The notes under the pieces are model-generated. The model searched no databases, was not told where the DNA came from, and was given only the letters and a program-made list of their open reading frames with translations. From NCBI GenBank assembly GCA_020853105.1, contig JADYZM010000039.1, positions 1 through 64,000 on the forward strand: DNA of 64,000 nt, given 5' to 3'. The position numbers and the translations under genes were made by a program. Shown here one piece after another: positions 17,130 to 25,860 of the stretch (position 1 is the stretch's first letter; each line of letters begins with the position of its first letter). The DNA is from Flavobacteriales bacterium. Its GTDB lineage: Bacteria > Bacteroidota > Bacteroidia > Flavobacteriales_E > Vicingaceae.

Positions 17130-18436
17130 TGGGTACCTTCAAAATCAAAGGCGGAAATCGCTTAAACGGTGAACTAACACCTCAAGGAGCAAAAAACGAA
17201 GCTTTACAAGTAGTTTGTGCCGTTCTTCTAACACCGGAAAAAGTTACATTGCACAATCTTCCAGACATCAGAGATGTTAATTTTCTTATTGATTTGTTGG
17301 AAGAATTAGGCGTCAAAATTGATCGCAAAAAGAATGGAACAGTTCATTTTACATCAGATAATATCAACCTAGAATATTTACTCAGCGAACAATTCAAAAA
17401 AAGAGCAGCCTCTTTGCGAGGTTCTATAATGATAATGGGTCCACTATTAGCCCGTTTCAAGAAAGCATACATGCCTAAACCGGGTGGCGATAAAATTGGA
17501 GCCAGACCATTGGACACACACTTTTTGGGGTTTGAAAAACTTGGAGCGACATACAGTTATGACTCGAAAGATGGTTTTTATACACTAAAAGCAGATAACC
17601 TAACTGGAAAATATATATTACTTGATGAACCTTCCGTTACAGGAACTGCAAATATTGTCATGACGGCAGTAATGGCTAAAGGTAAAACCACTATTTACAA
17701 TGCAGCATGTGAGCCTTATCTCCAACAGTTATGTAATATGTTGAATAGCATGGGAGCGAAAATTACAGGAATTGGGTCAAACCTACTTCAAATTGAAGGA
17801 GTTAGTGAGATGAATGGATGTAGCCACACCCTTCTTCCCGATTTCATTGAAGTTGGTTCATTTATTGGTTTAGCTGCAATGACACAATCAAACATTGTAA
17901 TTAAAAATTGCCGTGTGGATATGTTGGGAAGAATACCTGAAACTTTTATGCGACTAGGAATTGATTTATCTATTAAAGGTGATGATATTCATATTCCCTC
18001 ACAAAAACATTACGAAATCCAGCGAATGATTGATGGTTCAATACCAACAATATACGACGCTCCGTGGCCAGGCTTTACACCAGACCTATTAAGTATAGTG
18101 TTGGTTACATCAATTCAAGCCAGCGGGACAGTTTTAATCCACCAAAAAATGTTTGACAGCCGATTGTTTTTTATAGACCGGTTGAAAGATATGGGGGCAC
18201 AAATAATATTATGTGACCCACATAGAGCGACAGTCATCGGACTGAATAGAAGTACAAGTTTAAAAGCTACAAAAATGTCATCTCCCGATATCAGAGCTGG
18301 AGTTGCACTTTTAATAGCAGCTCTTTCAGCAGAAGGAACAAGCACTATTTCTAACATTGAACAAATTGACAGAGGCTATCAAAACATTGATACTCGACTA
18401 AACTCAATTGGTGCAGATATTCAACGAATTGATTAA
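17129..18436 (+). CDS. murA: UDP-N-acetylglucosamine 1-carboxyvinyltransferase MurA
   Basis: A 435-residue enzyme for the first committed step of peptidoglycan synthesis: enolpyruvyl transfer from PEP to UDP-GlcNAc in the cytoplasm. Lys22-Asn23 (GAKNEAL) and the loop GGDKIGARPLD (119-129) are present. In E. coli MurA this loop has Cys115, the residue alkylated by fosfomycin; here the position is Asp121. Cys-to-Asp enzymes are active but fosfomycin-insensitive in other bacteria. The C-terminal part (DIRAGVALLIAALSAEG, then IDRGYQNI) is canonical. It is translationally coupled to the DUF4290 gene. Confidence 0.95.
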   Translation: MGTFKIKGGNRLNGELTPQGAKNEALQVVCAVLLTPEKVTLHNLPDIRDVNFLIDLLEELGVKIDRKKNGTVHFTSDNINLEYLLSEQFKKRAASLRGSIMIMGPLLARFKKAYMPKPGGDKIGARPLDTHFLGFEKLGATYSYDSKDGFYTLKADNLTGKYILLDEPSVTGTANIVMTAVMAKGKTTIYNAACEPYLQQLCNMLNSMGAKITGIGSNLLQIEGVSEMNGCSHTLLPDFIEVGSFIGLAAMTQSNIVIKNCRVDMLGRIPETFMRLGIDLSIKGDDIHIPSQKHYEIQRMIDGSIPTIYDAPWPGFTPDLLSIVLVTSIQASGTVLIHQKMFDSRLFFIDRLKDMGAQIILCDPHRATVIGLNRSTSLKATKMSSPDIRAGVALLIAALSAEGTSTISNIEQIDRGYQNIDTRLNSIGADIQRID

Positions 18437-18480
18437 ACTTTATGGCACAATTTTAGATAAAAAAAACAAAAAAATAAACT

Positions 18481-19014
18481 ATGAAAACCCTTAAAAAATT
18501 TAAAGCAACATTAATTATCTCAGCAATAGTTCTGATTTCTGCCGGATTTATTTATAACAAACAAGCTGGTCCTGAAATAGGAGTTAAAGCCGCTGAATTG
18601 GCATATAAAAATCCTGATGGAAAAGTAATTGCGCTATCTTCATTAAAAGGAAAATTGGTTTTAATTGACTTTTGGGCATCTTGGTGTGGGCCATGCAGAA
18701 GAGAAAACCCGACTGTTGTGGCTGCATATCACAAGTACAAAGACAAAGCATTTACAAATGGAAAAGGATTTACTATTTACAGTTATTCTTTAGACCAAGA
18801 TATAAATCGTTGGAAAGCAGCTATTACACAAGATAAATTAGATTGGCCTTATCATGTTAGCGATTTGAAAGGCTGGCAAGCCGAAGGTGCAGCAAAATAT
18901 GGGGTCAATTCTATTCCAATGAATTATTTAGTTGATGGAAAAGGTAACATCATTGCAAAAAATTTGAGAGGTGCTACTTTAGAGGCTGCACTTGAAAAGT
19001 ATTTGAAAAAATAA
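18481..19014 (+). CDS. TlpA/ResA-like thioredoxin-fold protein, exported
   Basis: A 177-residue protein with an N-terminal hydrophobic segment (residues 12-26, ATLIISAIVLISAGF) that serves as signal peptide or membrane anchor. A thioredoxin domain follows, with the redox motif WCGPC in DFWASWCGPCRRENP near residue 63. The cis-proline region is NSIPMNYLVDGKG. This group reduces or oxidises periplasmic thiols, for instance for cytochrome c maturation, and the window encodes many c-type hemes, so such a role is plausible. It lies 44 bp after murA and is followed by a terminator. Confidence 0.88.
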   Translation: MKTLKKFKATLIISAIVLISAGFIYNKQAGPEIGVKAAELAYKNPDGKVIALSSLKGKLVLIDFWASWCGPCRRENPTVVAAYHKYKDKAFTNGKGFTIYSYSLDQDINRWKAAITQDKLDWPYHVSDLKGWQAEGAAKYGVNSIPMNYLVDGKGNIIAKNLRGATLEAALEKYLKK

Positions 19015-19032
19015 CTTTATTGTCTTTTCACT

Positions 19033-19069
19033 AAAAAACGGTAGAAAATGAATTTTTCTGCCGTTTTTT
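19033..19069 (+). terminator. Intrinsic terminator after the thioredoxin-like gene
   Basis: A long stem pairs AAAAAACGGTAGAAAA with TTTTCTGCCGTTTTTT (one G-T pair) and ends in a T run, shortly after the stop at 19014. Confidence 0.85.
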
Positions 19070-19131
19070 CATTTTATCTCAATTTAAATTGAATTTTTAT
19101 GACAATGTGGCTCTGTTTAAATCAATGGTAG

Positions 19132-19139
19132 TATCTTTG
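19132..19139 (+). promoter_or_regulatory. grpE: Minus-7 box TATCTTTG before grpE
   Basis: A consensus TAnnTTTG box about 25 bp upstream of the ATG at 19164. It lies inside the upstream extension of the track ORF and so supports the shorter GrpE start. Confidence 0.6.
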
Positions 19140-19163
19140 CAACCTTTAGAAAAAAAATCAGAC

Positions 19164-19721
19164 ATGGAAAAGCACGAACAATTTGAAAAAGAAGAAAATA
19201 AAAATTTTCATGAAGAAGTGAATACAAAAAACGAAATTGATTCAGAAGAAAACGAGCAAAAAGAAGAAAAACCTACCCCTTCAGAAGATGAAAAAAAACA
19301 GGAGGAAAGCGACCGCTATTTCAGATTATACTCTGAATTTGAAAACTTTAGAAAACGAACACAAAAAGAGAAATTAGATTTATATAAAACCGCCGGAGAA
19401 GAAATTTTATCAGCATTATTGCCTATTGTAGATGATTTTGAACGAGCTATAAAAGCAAATCAAACCATTGAAGATATAAATTCAATAAAAGAAGGCTTCA
19501 GTTTAATTCATGAAAAATTATTTAAAACCTTAAAACAAAAAGGACTGGAAGCAATTCAAAATTCAGTAGGAGAAAAATTAAATATCGAATTGCACGAAGC
19601 AATAACACAAATTCCGGCACCAACAGAAGAACAAAAGGGGCTAATTATTGATGAATTAGAAAAAGGATATTTGCTTAACGGAAAAGTAATACGATTTACA
19701 AAAGTTGTTGTAGGATTTTAA
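19164..19721 (+). CDS. grpE: Nucleotide exchange factor GrpE
   Basis: 185 residues from ATG 19164 (MEKHEQFEKEE). The track ORF begins at a TTG 75 bp earlier, but a promoter box falls within that extension. An acidic, disordered N-terminus of about 50 residues leads into a long helix (RYFRLYSEFENFRKRTQKEK) and the beta-domain with HEAITQIPAP and GYLLNGKVIRFTKVVVG, both diagnostic for GrpE. It releases ADP from DnaK and dimerises through the helix. dnaJ follows after 12 bp, so the co-chaperones are co-expressed. dnaK is not in the window. Confidence 0.94.
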   Translation: MEKHEQFEKEENKNFHEEVNTKNEIDSEENEQKEEKPTPSEDEKKQEESDRYFRLYSEFENFRKRTQKEKLDLYKTAGEEILSALLPIVDDFERAIKANQTIEDINSIKEGFSLIHEKLFKTLKQKGLEAIQNSVGEKLNIELHEAITQIPAPTEEQKGLIIDELEKGYLLNGKVIRFTKVVVGF

Positions 19722-19733
19722 TCATCAAAAAAA

Positions 19734-20846
19734 ATGAGCAAAAGAGATTATTACGAAGTATTAGGTGTTTCAAAAAACGCTTCAGAGGCTGAAATTAAAA
19801 AAGCCTACAGACAATTGGCTATAAAATATCATCCGGATAAAAATCCAGACGATAAAACTGCAGAAGACAAGTTTAAAGAAGCTGCCGAAGCGTATGAGGT
19901 ATTAAGTAATCCAGAAAAAAAACAACGATACGACCAATTTGGACACTCCGGCATGGGTAATAGCGGTGGTTTTGGTGGTGGTGGTATGAATATGGAAGAT
20001 ATTTTCTCACAGTTTGGAGATATTTTTGGAGGAGCTTTCGGTGGCGGATTTGGAGGCTCTAGAGGTGGTGGGAGACGTGTACGCAAAGGAACTAACCTTA
20101 GAATAAAGGTAAAACTTACATTAGAAGATATCATTAATGGAGTTCAAAAAAACATCAAGGTCAACAAACTAGTAAATGCAGAAGGAGTTACATTAAAAAC
20201 CTGTACGTCATGCAAAGGAAGTGGGCAAGTTACACGTATAGCCAATACTATTTTAGGACAAATGCAAACATCATCGCCATGCAGTGCTTGTGGTGGAGAT
20301 GGAAAAATGATTGATAAAAAACCGGCAAATTCAGATAATGACGGGTTAATAAGAAAAGAAGAGTTAATAACCATTGATGTGCCAGCGGGTGTAGAAGATG
20401 GTATGCAACTTTCCGTAACAGGTAAAGGAAACGCAGGTCCAAAAGATGGTATTCCTGGAGATTTAATTGTTCTGATAGAAGAAGTTGAACACGACAAAAT
20501 TAAAAGAGACGGGACAAATCTTTTATACGAACACTATTTAAGTTTTTGCGATGCTGCCTTAGGTACTTCTGCAGAAATCCCAGTTGTAAACGGAAAAGTA
20601 AAAATTACCATTGATCCAGGTACCCAAAGCGGGAAAATTTTAAGATTAAAAGGAAAGGGGGTACCAAATATTCATGGCTACGGAACAGGCGATTTTTTAA
20701 TTTACCTCAACGTTTGGACTCCACAAAAAATGTCTAAAGAAGAAAAAGAACTAATAGAAAAACTTAAATCATCAGAAAACTTTAAACCAAACCCAACAAA
20801 CAAAGACAAAAGTTTTCTGGACAGAATGAAAGATTATTTCAATTAA
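19734..20846 (+). CDS. dnaJ: Chaperone DnaJ with reduced zinc-finger domain
   Basis: A 370-residue Hsp40 co-chaperone. The J domain has HPD at 33-35 and [16 protein letters not shown] Gly/Phe-rich linker follows (residues 75-120, [21 protein letters not shown]), then the zinc region and two C-terminal substrate-binding domains. Only two of the four usual CxxCxGxG motifs are present, CTSCKGSG and CSACGGDG, matching motifs 2 and 3 of canonical DnaJ. The outer pair is missing, so a single zinc site should remain. This reduced form seems to be shared within Bacteroidota. It sits in an operon with grpE. Confidence 0.95.
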   Translation: MSKRDYYEVLGVSKNASEAEIKKAYRQLAIKYHPDKNPDDKTAEDKFKEAAEAYEVLSNPEKKQRYDQFGHSGMGNSGGFGGGGMNMEDIFSQFGDIFGGAFGGGFGGSRGGGRRVRKGTNLRIKVKLTLEDIINGVQKNIKVNKLVNAEGVTLKTCTSCKGSGQVTRIANTILGQMQTSSPCSACGGDGKMIDKKPANSDNDGLIRKEELITIDVPAGVEDGMQLSVTGKGNAGPKDGIPGDLIVLIEEVEHDKIKRDGTNLLYEHYLSFCDAALGTSAEIPVVNGKVKITIDPGTQSGKILRLKGKGVPNIHGYGTGDFLIYLNVWTPQKMSKEEKELIEKLKSSENFKPNPTNKDKSFLDRMKDYFN

Positions 20847-20877
20847 ACCAAATTAATAGTAATCTCTAAGATTGGTG

Positions 20878-20885
20878 TATCTTTA
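20878..20885 (+). promoter_or_regulatory. Minus-7-like box TATCTTTA
   Basis: Differs from TAnnTTTG at the last base and ends four bases before the ATG at 20890, again suggesting a leaderless transcript. No minus-33 element is evident. Confidence 0.35.
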
Positions 20886-20889
20886 ACAC

Positions 20890-22704
20890 ATGATTTACAA
20901 AAGCATATCCGAATGTGTTTCAGATTTAGAAAAACATGGGCATTTAATACGAATCAAAGAAGAAGTTGACCCTGATTTAGAAATGGCTGCCATTCATCTT
21001 CGTGTTTTTGAAAAAAAAGGACCAGCTATTCTTTTTGAAAATATCAAAGGCTGTAAATTTCAGGCAGTTTCTAACCTATTTGGAACTTTAGAACGGAGCA
21101 AATTTATTTTTCGACATACTTTTGATAAAGTCCAAAAACTAATTGACCTTAAAAATAACCCAATCAAAGGAATTAAGTCGCCCTATAAAAATTTTTCAAC
21201 CGGATTATTAGCGTTAAAATCAATACCTAAAAAAGTAAATTATGGTCCAATTTTATTTGAAGAAACAACCATTAACCAATTGCCTCTAATTAAGTGTTGG
21301 GAAAAAGATGGTGGAGCTTTTATTACCCTGCCACAGGTTTTTTCACTTGATCCAGCCAACACTTCAATTTTTAGCTCAAATTTAGGAATGTATCGTGTCC
21401 AGTTAACCGGAAACGATTATGAAATCAATAAGGAAATTGGAATCCATTATCAAATTCACAGAGGAATTGGAATCCATCAAAACAAGGCGAATCAACTGGG
21501 CAAACCCCTCAAAGTTAGTATATTTATAGGAGGCTCACCGGCTCATATTCTCTCTGCAGTAATGCCCTTGCCTGAAGGTTTGTCAGAATTGACTTTTGCA
21601 GGAGCGTTAGCCGGTCGTCGTTTTCGCTATATAGAAAAAGATGGGTATATTCTTTCAGCAGATGCTGATTTTGTAATTACAGGAGAAATTTTTCCGAACG
21701 AAACAAAACCCGAAGGACCCTTTGGCGACCACTTGGGCTATTATAGCCTTACCCATGAATTTCCAGTAATGAAAGTAAACAAAGTTTATCACCGAAAAAA
21801 TGCCATTTGGTCATTTACAGTTGTTGGTCGTCCACCTCAAGAAGATTCACAATTTGGTGCTCTTATTCATGAATTAAGTGGAAGTTCTATTCCTAAAGAA
21901 ATTCCGGGATTACATGAAGTAAATGCAGTTGACGCAGCAGGAGTTCATCCTCTCCTTTTAGCAATTGGAAGCGAAAGATACTCACCATACCAACAACTTA
22001 AACAGCCTCAGGAATTATTAACCATAGCTAATCATATATTAGGCTTTGGGCAGTTGAGCCTTGCTAAATATTTATTTATTGCAAACAAAGAAGACAACCC
22101 ACAACTCAGCACAAATAAAATAGAGGAATTTTTTATCCATATCTTAGAGCGAGTGGATTGGAAAAGAGATCTCCATTTTTATACAAATACAACTATTGAT
22201 ACGCTCGATTACAGTGGCAACTCAATCAATCAAGGCTCAAAAGTTGTTATTGCTGCTATTGGTGAGAAAAAAAGAGAATTAATTACTCATTCTCCAATTG
22301 AAAACGGGAAGTTAATAATACCAGGTGTAATAGCTCTAGATTTTGAATCTTTCACCACACACGAAAATGCAGCACAGGAACTCGAAACCCTCAACTCTCA
22401 TCTCTCAACTCTCAACTTAGAAGGTTTGCTACTCATCATATTAGTTGAAAATGCTAACTTAATAAGCCAAACATTAAACAACTTTTTATGGGTAACTTTT
22501 ACCAGAAGTAATCCGGCAAACGATATTTATGGAATAAACAGTTTTACTAAAAATAAACATTGGGGATGTGAAGGTCCACTAATTATTGATGCTAGAATAA
22601 AACCACACCACGCTCCACCACTCGTTAAAAATCCTGAAATTGAAAAACGAGTTGATAAGCTGGGAGAGAAAGGCAGTTCGCTTATGGTATTATCTAATAC
22701 TTAA
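20890..22704 (+). CDS. UbiD-family decarboxylase
   Basis: A 604-residue protein of the prenylated-FMN-dependent UbiD family. Signature stretches are IHYQIHRGIGIHQNKAN, the catalytic loop EGPFGDHLGYYS, and VVGRPPQEDSQFG. UbiD enzymes decarboxylate unsaturated or aromatic acids in the cytoplasm and need flavin prenyltransferase UbiX, which is not in this window. In menaquinone-using Bacteroidota such a protein often serves quinone synthesis, which would suit the nearby quinol-oxidising complex, but the substrate cannot be told from sequence. It stands alone, 43 bp after dnaJ. Confidence 0.87.
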   Translation: MIYKSISECVSDLEKHGHLIRIKEEVDPDLEMAAIHLRVFEKKGPAILFENIKGCKFQAVSNLFGTLERSKFIFRHTFDKVQKLIDLKNNPIKGIKSPYKNFSTGLLALKSIPKKVNYGPILFEETTINQLPLIKCWEKDGGAFITLPQVFSLDPANTSIFSSNLGMYRVQLTGNDYEINKEIGIHYQIHRGIGIHQNKANQLGKPLKVSIFIGGSPAHILSAVMPLPEGLSELTFAGALAGRRFRYIEKDGYILSADADFVITGEIFPNETKPEGPFGDHLGYYSLTHEFPVMKVNKVYHRKNAIWSFTVVGRPPQEDSQFGALIHELSGSSIPKEIPGLHEVNAVDAAGVHPLLLAIGSERYSPYQQLKQPQELLTIANHILGFGQLSLAKYLFIANKEDNPQLSTNKIEEFFIHILERVDWKRDLHFYTNTTIDTLDYSGNSINQGSKVVIAAIGEKKRELITHSPIENGKLIIPGVIALDFESFTTHENAAQELETLNSHLSTLNLEGLLLIILVENANLISQTLNNFLWVTFTRSNPANDIYGINSFTKNKHWGCEGPLIIDARIKPHHAPPLVKNPEIEKRVDKLGEKGSSLMVLSNT

Positions 22705-22774
22705 TTATTTTCTTTACTAGCGTATTTTTCTCTGTTGTCAAGTGTAAAATATAAACTCCATTACTCTCTCTCAT
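22694..22774 (-). pseudogene. Relic of a T9SS type A C-terminal sorting domain
   Basis: A 26-codon minus-strand frame reads MRESNGVYILHLTTEKNTLV and then KKIIKY before a stop. The pattern GVYILxLTT....TLVKKIIK is the characteristic end of type A T9SS sorting domains. In-frame stops lie directly upstream, so only the tail of a former gene remains, overlapping the end of the UbiD gene by 11 bp. It is probably debris of a deleted surface-protein gene and not a functional CDS. Confidence 0.6.
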
Positions 22775-22836
22775 TTAATTAACGGCTGCTAAAGTTTATC
22801 TATGTTAACTAAATTCGCTTATTTGATTTTTTTTTC

Positions 22837-22844
22837 TACCTTTG
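22837..22844 (+). promoter_or_regulatory. Minus-7 box TACCTTTG
   Basis: A consensus box giving a leader of about 30 nt before the T9SS type A gene at 22879. The minus-33 element is not clear. Confidence 0.6.
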
Positions 22845-22878
22845 CACTCTAATTTTTTATAAACCAATATTTTATATT

Positions 22879-24624
22879 ATGAAGAAAATTTTACTTTTAA
22901 ATTTATTGATGTTTGCCGCTATTCTCACATCAAAATCTCAAACAGTTATAATTGCTGATAGTTTTGACACCTACAACAGTGGTGATTTTATCGCTCAAGT
23001 TGGAACTCCAAATTGGACTACTTGGAGCAATACTCCCGGTGGCGCAGAAGATGCTAAAATAACAAACACACAATCAAGCAGTCCCTCAAATTCATTATTT
23101 TTAGATAATGCAAATGACGATATTATCCTAAAATTAGGGAACAAAACAAGTGGTGCATTTAGTATTGAATTTAAATATTTTATACCTACAGGATTTGGAG
23201 GATATTTTAATATTCAACATTACCAAAACCCAGGTATCCAATGGGCAAATGAAGTTTATTTTGGTAACAACGGTGCCGGTCAATTAAAAGCAAATGGAGC
23301 TACAATCAATTTTTCTCATGCAAACAATGCTTGGGTAGATTTAAAAACCATAGTAGATATTGATAACGACACTACAGCATTTTATGTAAACGGCACACAC
23401 ATTCATACATGGCCATTTGCAACTCAAGCTAGCGGAGGCGCTGGACAAGCTCAATTAGGAAGTGTTAACTTCTATTGCGGGTCTATTTCAGGTCAAACTC
23501 CAAAATATTATGTAGATGATGTTACATTCACAGAATTAGTTCAACCTTTAGCTCCACCAACAATCAATGTAAATGTAACTGATATTTACACCAACGGTTT
23601 AGCACCTGAAACATTTAATATTACAAACAATGGTGACCAAGACTTAACGTATTATGCATACCCAACCTACCCTTTTGATGCAAATAATGTGTCAATTGCT
23701 CCAGTAATTTCTCAATTGACTTACGACCAAGGTTCAACAGCTAGTGGTGTGGGATATGCTTCTGATGTTACAGTTAAAGCAGCATCAAAATTTATTCCTA
23801 CAAAATTAGCAGACGCTATTGGACAATCGATAAATTCTGTTGATGTAACTATTTGGGATACAGCTTCTAATTACTCATTATTGGTATATGATAGAGGTTC
23901 TTTCATTACACCAGGACCTGGAACATTATTGTACACAATACCATTCACAGTTTCTACAACATTTGAAACAGTTAATGTTGTAATACCAACTCCAATATAT
24001 GTAGATGGAAAAGATTTGTGGATTGGTTACGTATGCGATGCTTTAGCAAACACCTATCCATTAGGCGTTGATGGGGGGCCAAGAATTGCTGATGTTAATT
24101 GGGTATCTACAGGTCCAGGATGGACTGGTTATGATGTTTCAATTGATGCTAACTTACAGATTTATGGAAATCTACAAGGAAACCCAATTGAAAAATGGTT
24201 AACAGTATCTCCTTCAACAGGAACAGTAACTCCATCACAATCACAACAAATTACTTTAACTTTTGATACAACTGGATTAGTTCCAGGAAACTATCTATCA
24301 GTTGTTGAGATTGGTTCAAACGACCCAACAAATGAATACACTCAAGTGAATGTTCATTTAACAGTTTCAACCAGCATTGATAAAGTAAATGAAAAAATTT
24401 CAGTGATGACCTATCCAAACCCAACTACAAGCAACATTAATGTTAAATCAGACAACACAATTGATTTTGTTTCTATCTATGGTTTAAATGGTCAAATCGT
24501 AAAAACAATTCAAGTTAATTCTACTTCAGCTGTAGTTGAAGTAAATCAATTAGCAAAAGGAACCTATGTAATGGAAATTAAAACAGGAAATAACATTACT
24601 AAAAGAAATGTTGTTATACAATAA
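22879..24624 (+). CDS. T9SS type A sorting-domain protein with lectin-like N-terminal domain
   Basis: A 581-residue secreted protein. A signal peptide ends near LTSKSQT. Residues 25-210 form a jelly-roll, concanavalin-like domain (DSFDTYNSGDF, then YYVDDVTF). A middle region has Ig/BACON-like beta domains (WLTVSPSTGTVTPSQSQQIT, then GSNDPTNEYTQVNVHLTV). The last 75 residues are a type A T9SS signal: TYPNPTTSNINVKSDN, VSIYGLNGQIV, LAKGTYVMEIKTG, ending NVVIQ. The protein should be exported by T9SS and anchored or released at the cell surface. The binding target is unknown. It is monocistronic, with its own promoter and a strong terminator. Confidence 0.92.
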   Translation: MKKILLLNLLMFAAILTSKSQTVIIADSFDTYNSGDFIAQVGTPNWTTWSNTPGGAEDAKITNTQSSSPSNSLFLDNANDDIILKLGNKTSGAFSIEFKYFIPTGFGGYFNIQHYQNPGIQWANEVYFGNNGAGQLKANGATINFSHANNAWVDLKTIVDIDNDTTAFYVNGTHIHTWPFATQASGGAGQAQLGSVNFYCGSISGQTPKYYVDDVTFTELVQPLAPPTINVNVTDIYTNGLAPETFNITNNGDQDLTYYAYPTYPFDANNVSIAPVISQLTYDQGSTASGVGYASDVTVKAASKFIPTKLADAIGQSINSVDVTIWDTASNYSLLVYDRGSFITPGPGTLLYTIPFTVSTTFETVNVVIPTPIYVDGKDLWIGYVCDALANTYPLGVDGGPRIADVNWVSTGPGWTGYDVSIDANLQIYGNLQGNPIEKWLTVSPSTGTVTPSQSQQITLTFDTTGLVPGNYLSVVEIGSNDPTNEYTQVNVHLTVSTSIDKVNEKISVMTYPNPTTSNINVKSDNTIDFVSIYGLNGQIVKTIQVNSTSAVVEVNQLAKGTYVMEIKTGNNITKRNVVIQ

Positions 24625-24640
24625 TCTTTCTTTAATTACA

Positions 24641-24672
24641 AAAAAAGGCGAGTCGATGACTCGCCTTTTTTT
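24641..24672 (+). terminator. Strong intrinsic terminator
   Basis: A perfect GC-rich stem GGCGAGTC/GACTCGCC with a 3-base loop, extended by A-run/T-run pairing, lies 16 bp after the T9SS protein stop. Confidence 0.92.
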
Positions 24673-24720
24673 TGTTAAAAACAATTTAGAAAACGATTAA
24701 AACAAGCAATCAAATACAAT

Positions 24721-24728
24721 TATATTTG
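24721..24728 (+). promoter_or_regulatory. dnaX: Minus-7 box TATATTTG before dnaX
   Basis: A consensus TAnnTTTG box 16 bp upstream of the dnaX ATG. No clear minus-33 element. Confidence 0.55.
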
Positions 24729-24744
24729 TTGTTGGAGTTTAGAT

Positions 24745-25860
24745 ATGGAAAATTTTGTTGTATCAGCCAGAAAGTATAGACCAGCAACCTTTGATTCGGT
24801 AGTTGGTCAACATTCTATTACTTCTACTCTCAAAAATGCAATAAAAACAAATCATTTAGCTCAAGCATTTTTATTTTGTGGACCAAGGGGAGTTGGAAAA
24901 ACCACATGTGCACGTATTCTTGCAAAATCTATCAATTGTTTTAACATAACAAATACTATTGAAGCTTGTAACGAATGTGATTCATGCAAATCTTTTAATG
25001 AGGGACAATCACTAAACATCTATGAATTAGATGCTGCGTCAAACAATTCAGTTGACGATATTCGAAATTTAGTTGACCAAGTTCGATTTGCACCTCAACT
25101 TGGAACCCATAAAGTTTATATCATTGACGAGGTTCACATGTTGTCTAATCAAGCATTTAATGCATTTTTAAAGACTTTAGAAGAACCACCAAAACACGCA
25201 ATTTTCATTTTAGCAACCACTGAGAAACACAAAATTATTCCAACCATCCTTTCTCGCTGCCAAATTTTTGATTTTAACAGAATTCAAATCGAAGACATAT
25301 CAGCACATTTAGCATCTATAGCTCAAAAAGAAGGTATCATTGCTGAGCCTGATGCTTTACATATTATTGCTCAAAAGGCTGACGGAGCTCTAAGAGATGC
25401 ACTTTCTATTTTCGACCAAATTGTTAGCTTCTCTGGAAATAATATTACCTATCAACATGTTATTGAAAACCTTAATATACTTGACTACGACTATTATTTC
25501 AAAATTACAGATGAAATTTTGGAACACCATATTCATAATGCCCTGATTATTTATAACGAAATTTTACAAAAAGGGTTTGATGGACACAATTTTATTTACG
25601 GATTGTCAGAACACTTCAGAAATTTACTGGTTTGTCAAGACGCAATAACACTTTCATTACTGGAACACGGTGAGAACATAAAAGAAAAATATAAACAACA
25701 AGCATCGAAAAGTTCAACCCCTCAACTTGTTGACTTTCTTTCTATCATTTCTAAAGCAGATTCAACTTTTAAAAACAGTAAAAATCAACGATTAGTTGTA
25801 GAAATTATGCTAATGCAGTTGTGTTCAAAATCGAATGAACAGGAAAAAAAAAAGCCCTAA
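24745..25860 (+). CDS. dnaX: DNA polymerase III subunit gamma/tau, zero-frame (gamma-like) product
   Basis: The zero-frame product is 371 residues, the clamp-loader ATPase. It shows Walker A GPRGVGKT at 46-53, the zinc site Cys65, Cys75, Cys78, Cys81 (ACNECDSC), Walker B/DExH IIDEVHMLS, the sensor ILSRCQIF, and helical domain III. It stops at CCC TAA directly after GAA AAA AAA AAG, just beyond where gamma ends in other bacteria. The minus-1 frame then stays open to 26489 and encodes a Bacteroidota tau-like tail. A full-length tau made by a minus-1 shift would have 581 residues, normal for the family. So this frame probably yields the short gamma form. Confidence 0.93.
   Translation: MENFVVSARKYRPATFDSVVGQHSITSTLKNAIKTNHLAQAFLFCGPRGVGKTTCARILAKSINCFNITNTIEACNECDSCKSFNEGQSLNIYELDAASNNSVDDIRNLVDQVRFAPQLGTHKVYIIDEVHMLSNQAFNAFLKTLEEPPKHAIFILATTEKHKIIPTILSRCQIFDFNRIQIEDISAHLASIAQKEGIIAEPDALHIIAQKADGALRDALSIFDQIVSFSGNNITYQHVIENLNILDYDYYFKITDEILEHHIHNALIIYNEILQKGFDGHNFIYGLSEHFRNLLVCQDAITLSLLEHGENIKEKYKQQASKSSTPQLVDFLSIISKADSTFKNSKNQRLVVEIMLMQLCSKSNEQEKKKP
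25844..25860 (+). promoter_or_regulatory. dnaX: Slippage/frameshift site A10G followed by zero-frame stop
   Basis: Ten A residues and a G sit in frame as GAA AAA AAA AAG and contain the heptamer A AAA AAG used by E. coli dnaX. CCC TAA follows at once in frame zero. A minus-1 ribosomal shift, or one extra A inserted by RNA polymerase, gives AAA GCC CTA ATT and opens the 211-codon tail. I see no strong stimulatory hairpin, so transcriptional slippage on the long A run is at least as likely as ribosomal frameshifting. Confidence 0.7.

Noticed and set aside
19829-20497. Minus-strand ORFs opposite dnaJ
   Set aside because: Pro-rich translations are the antisense of the Gly-rich DnaJ linker and zinc region.
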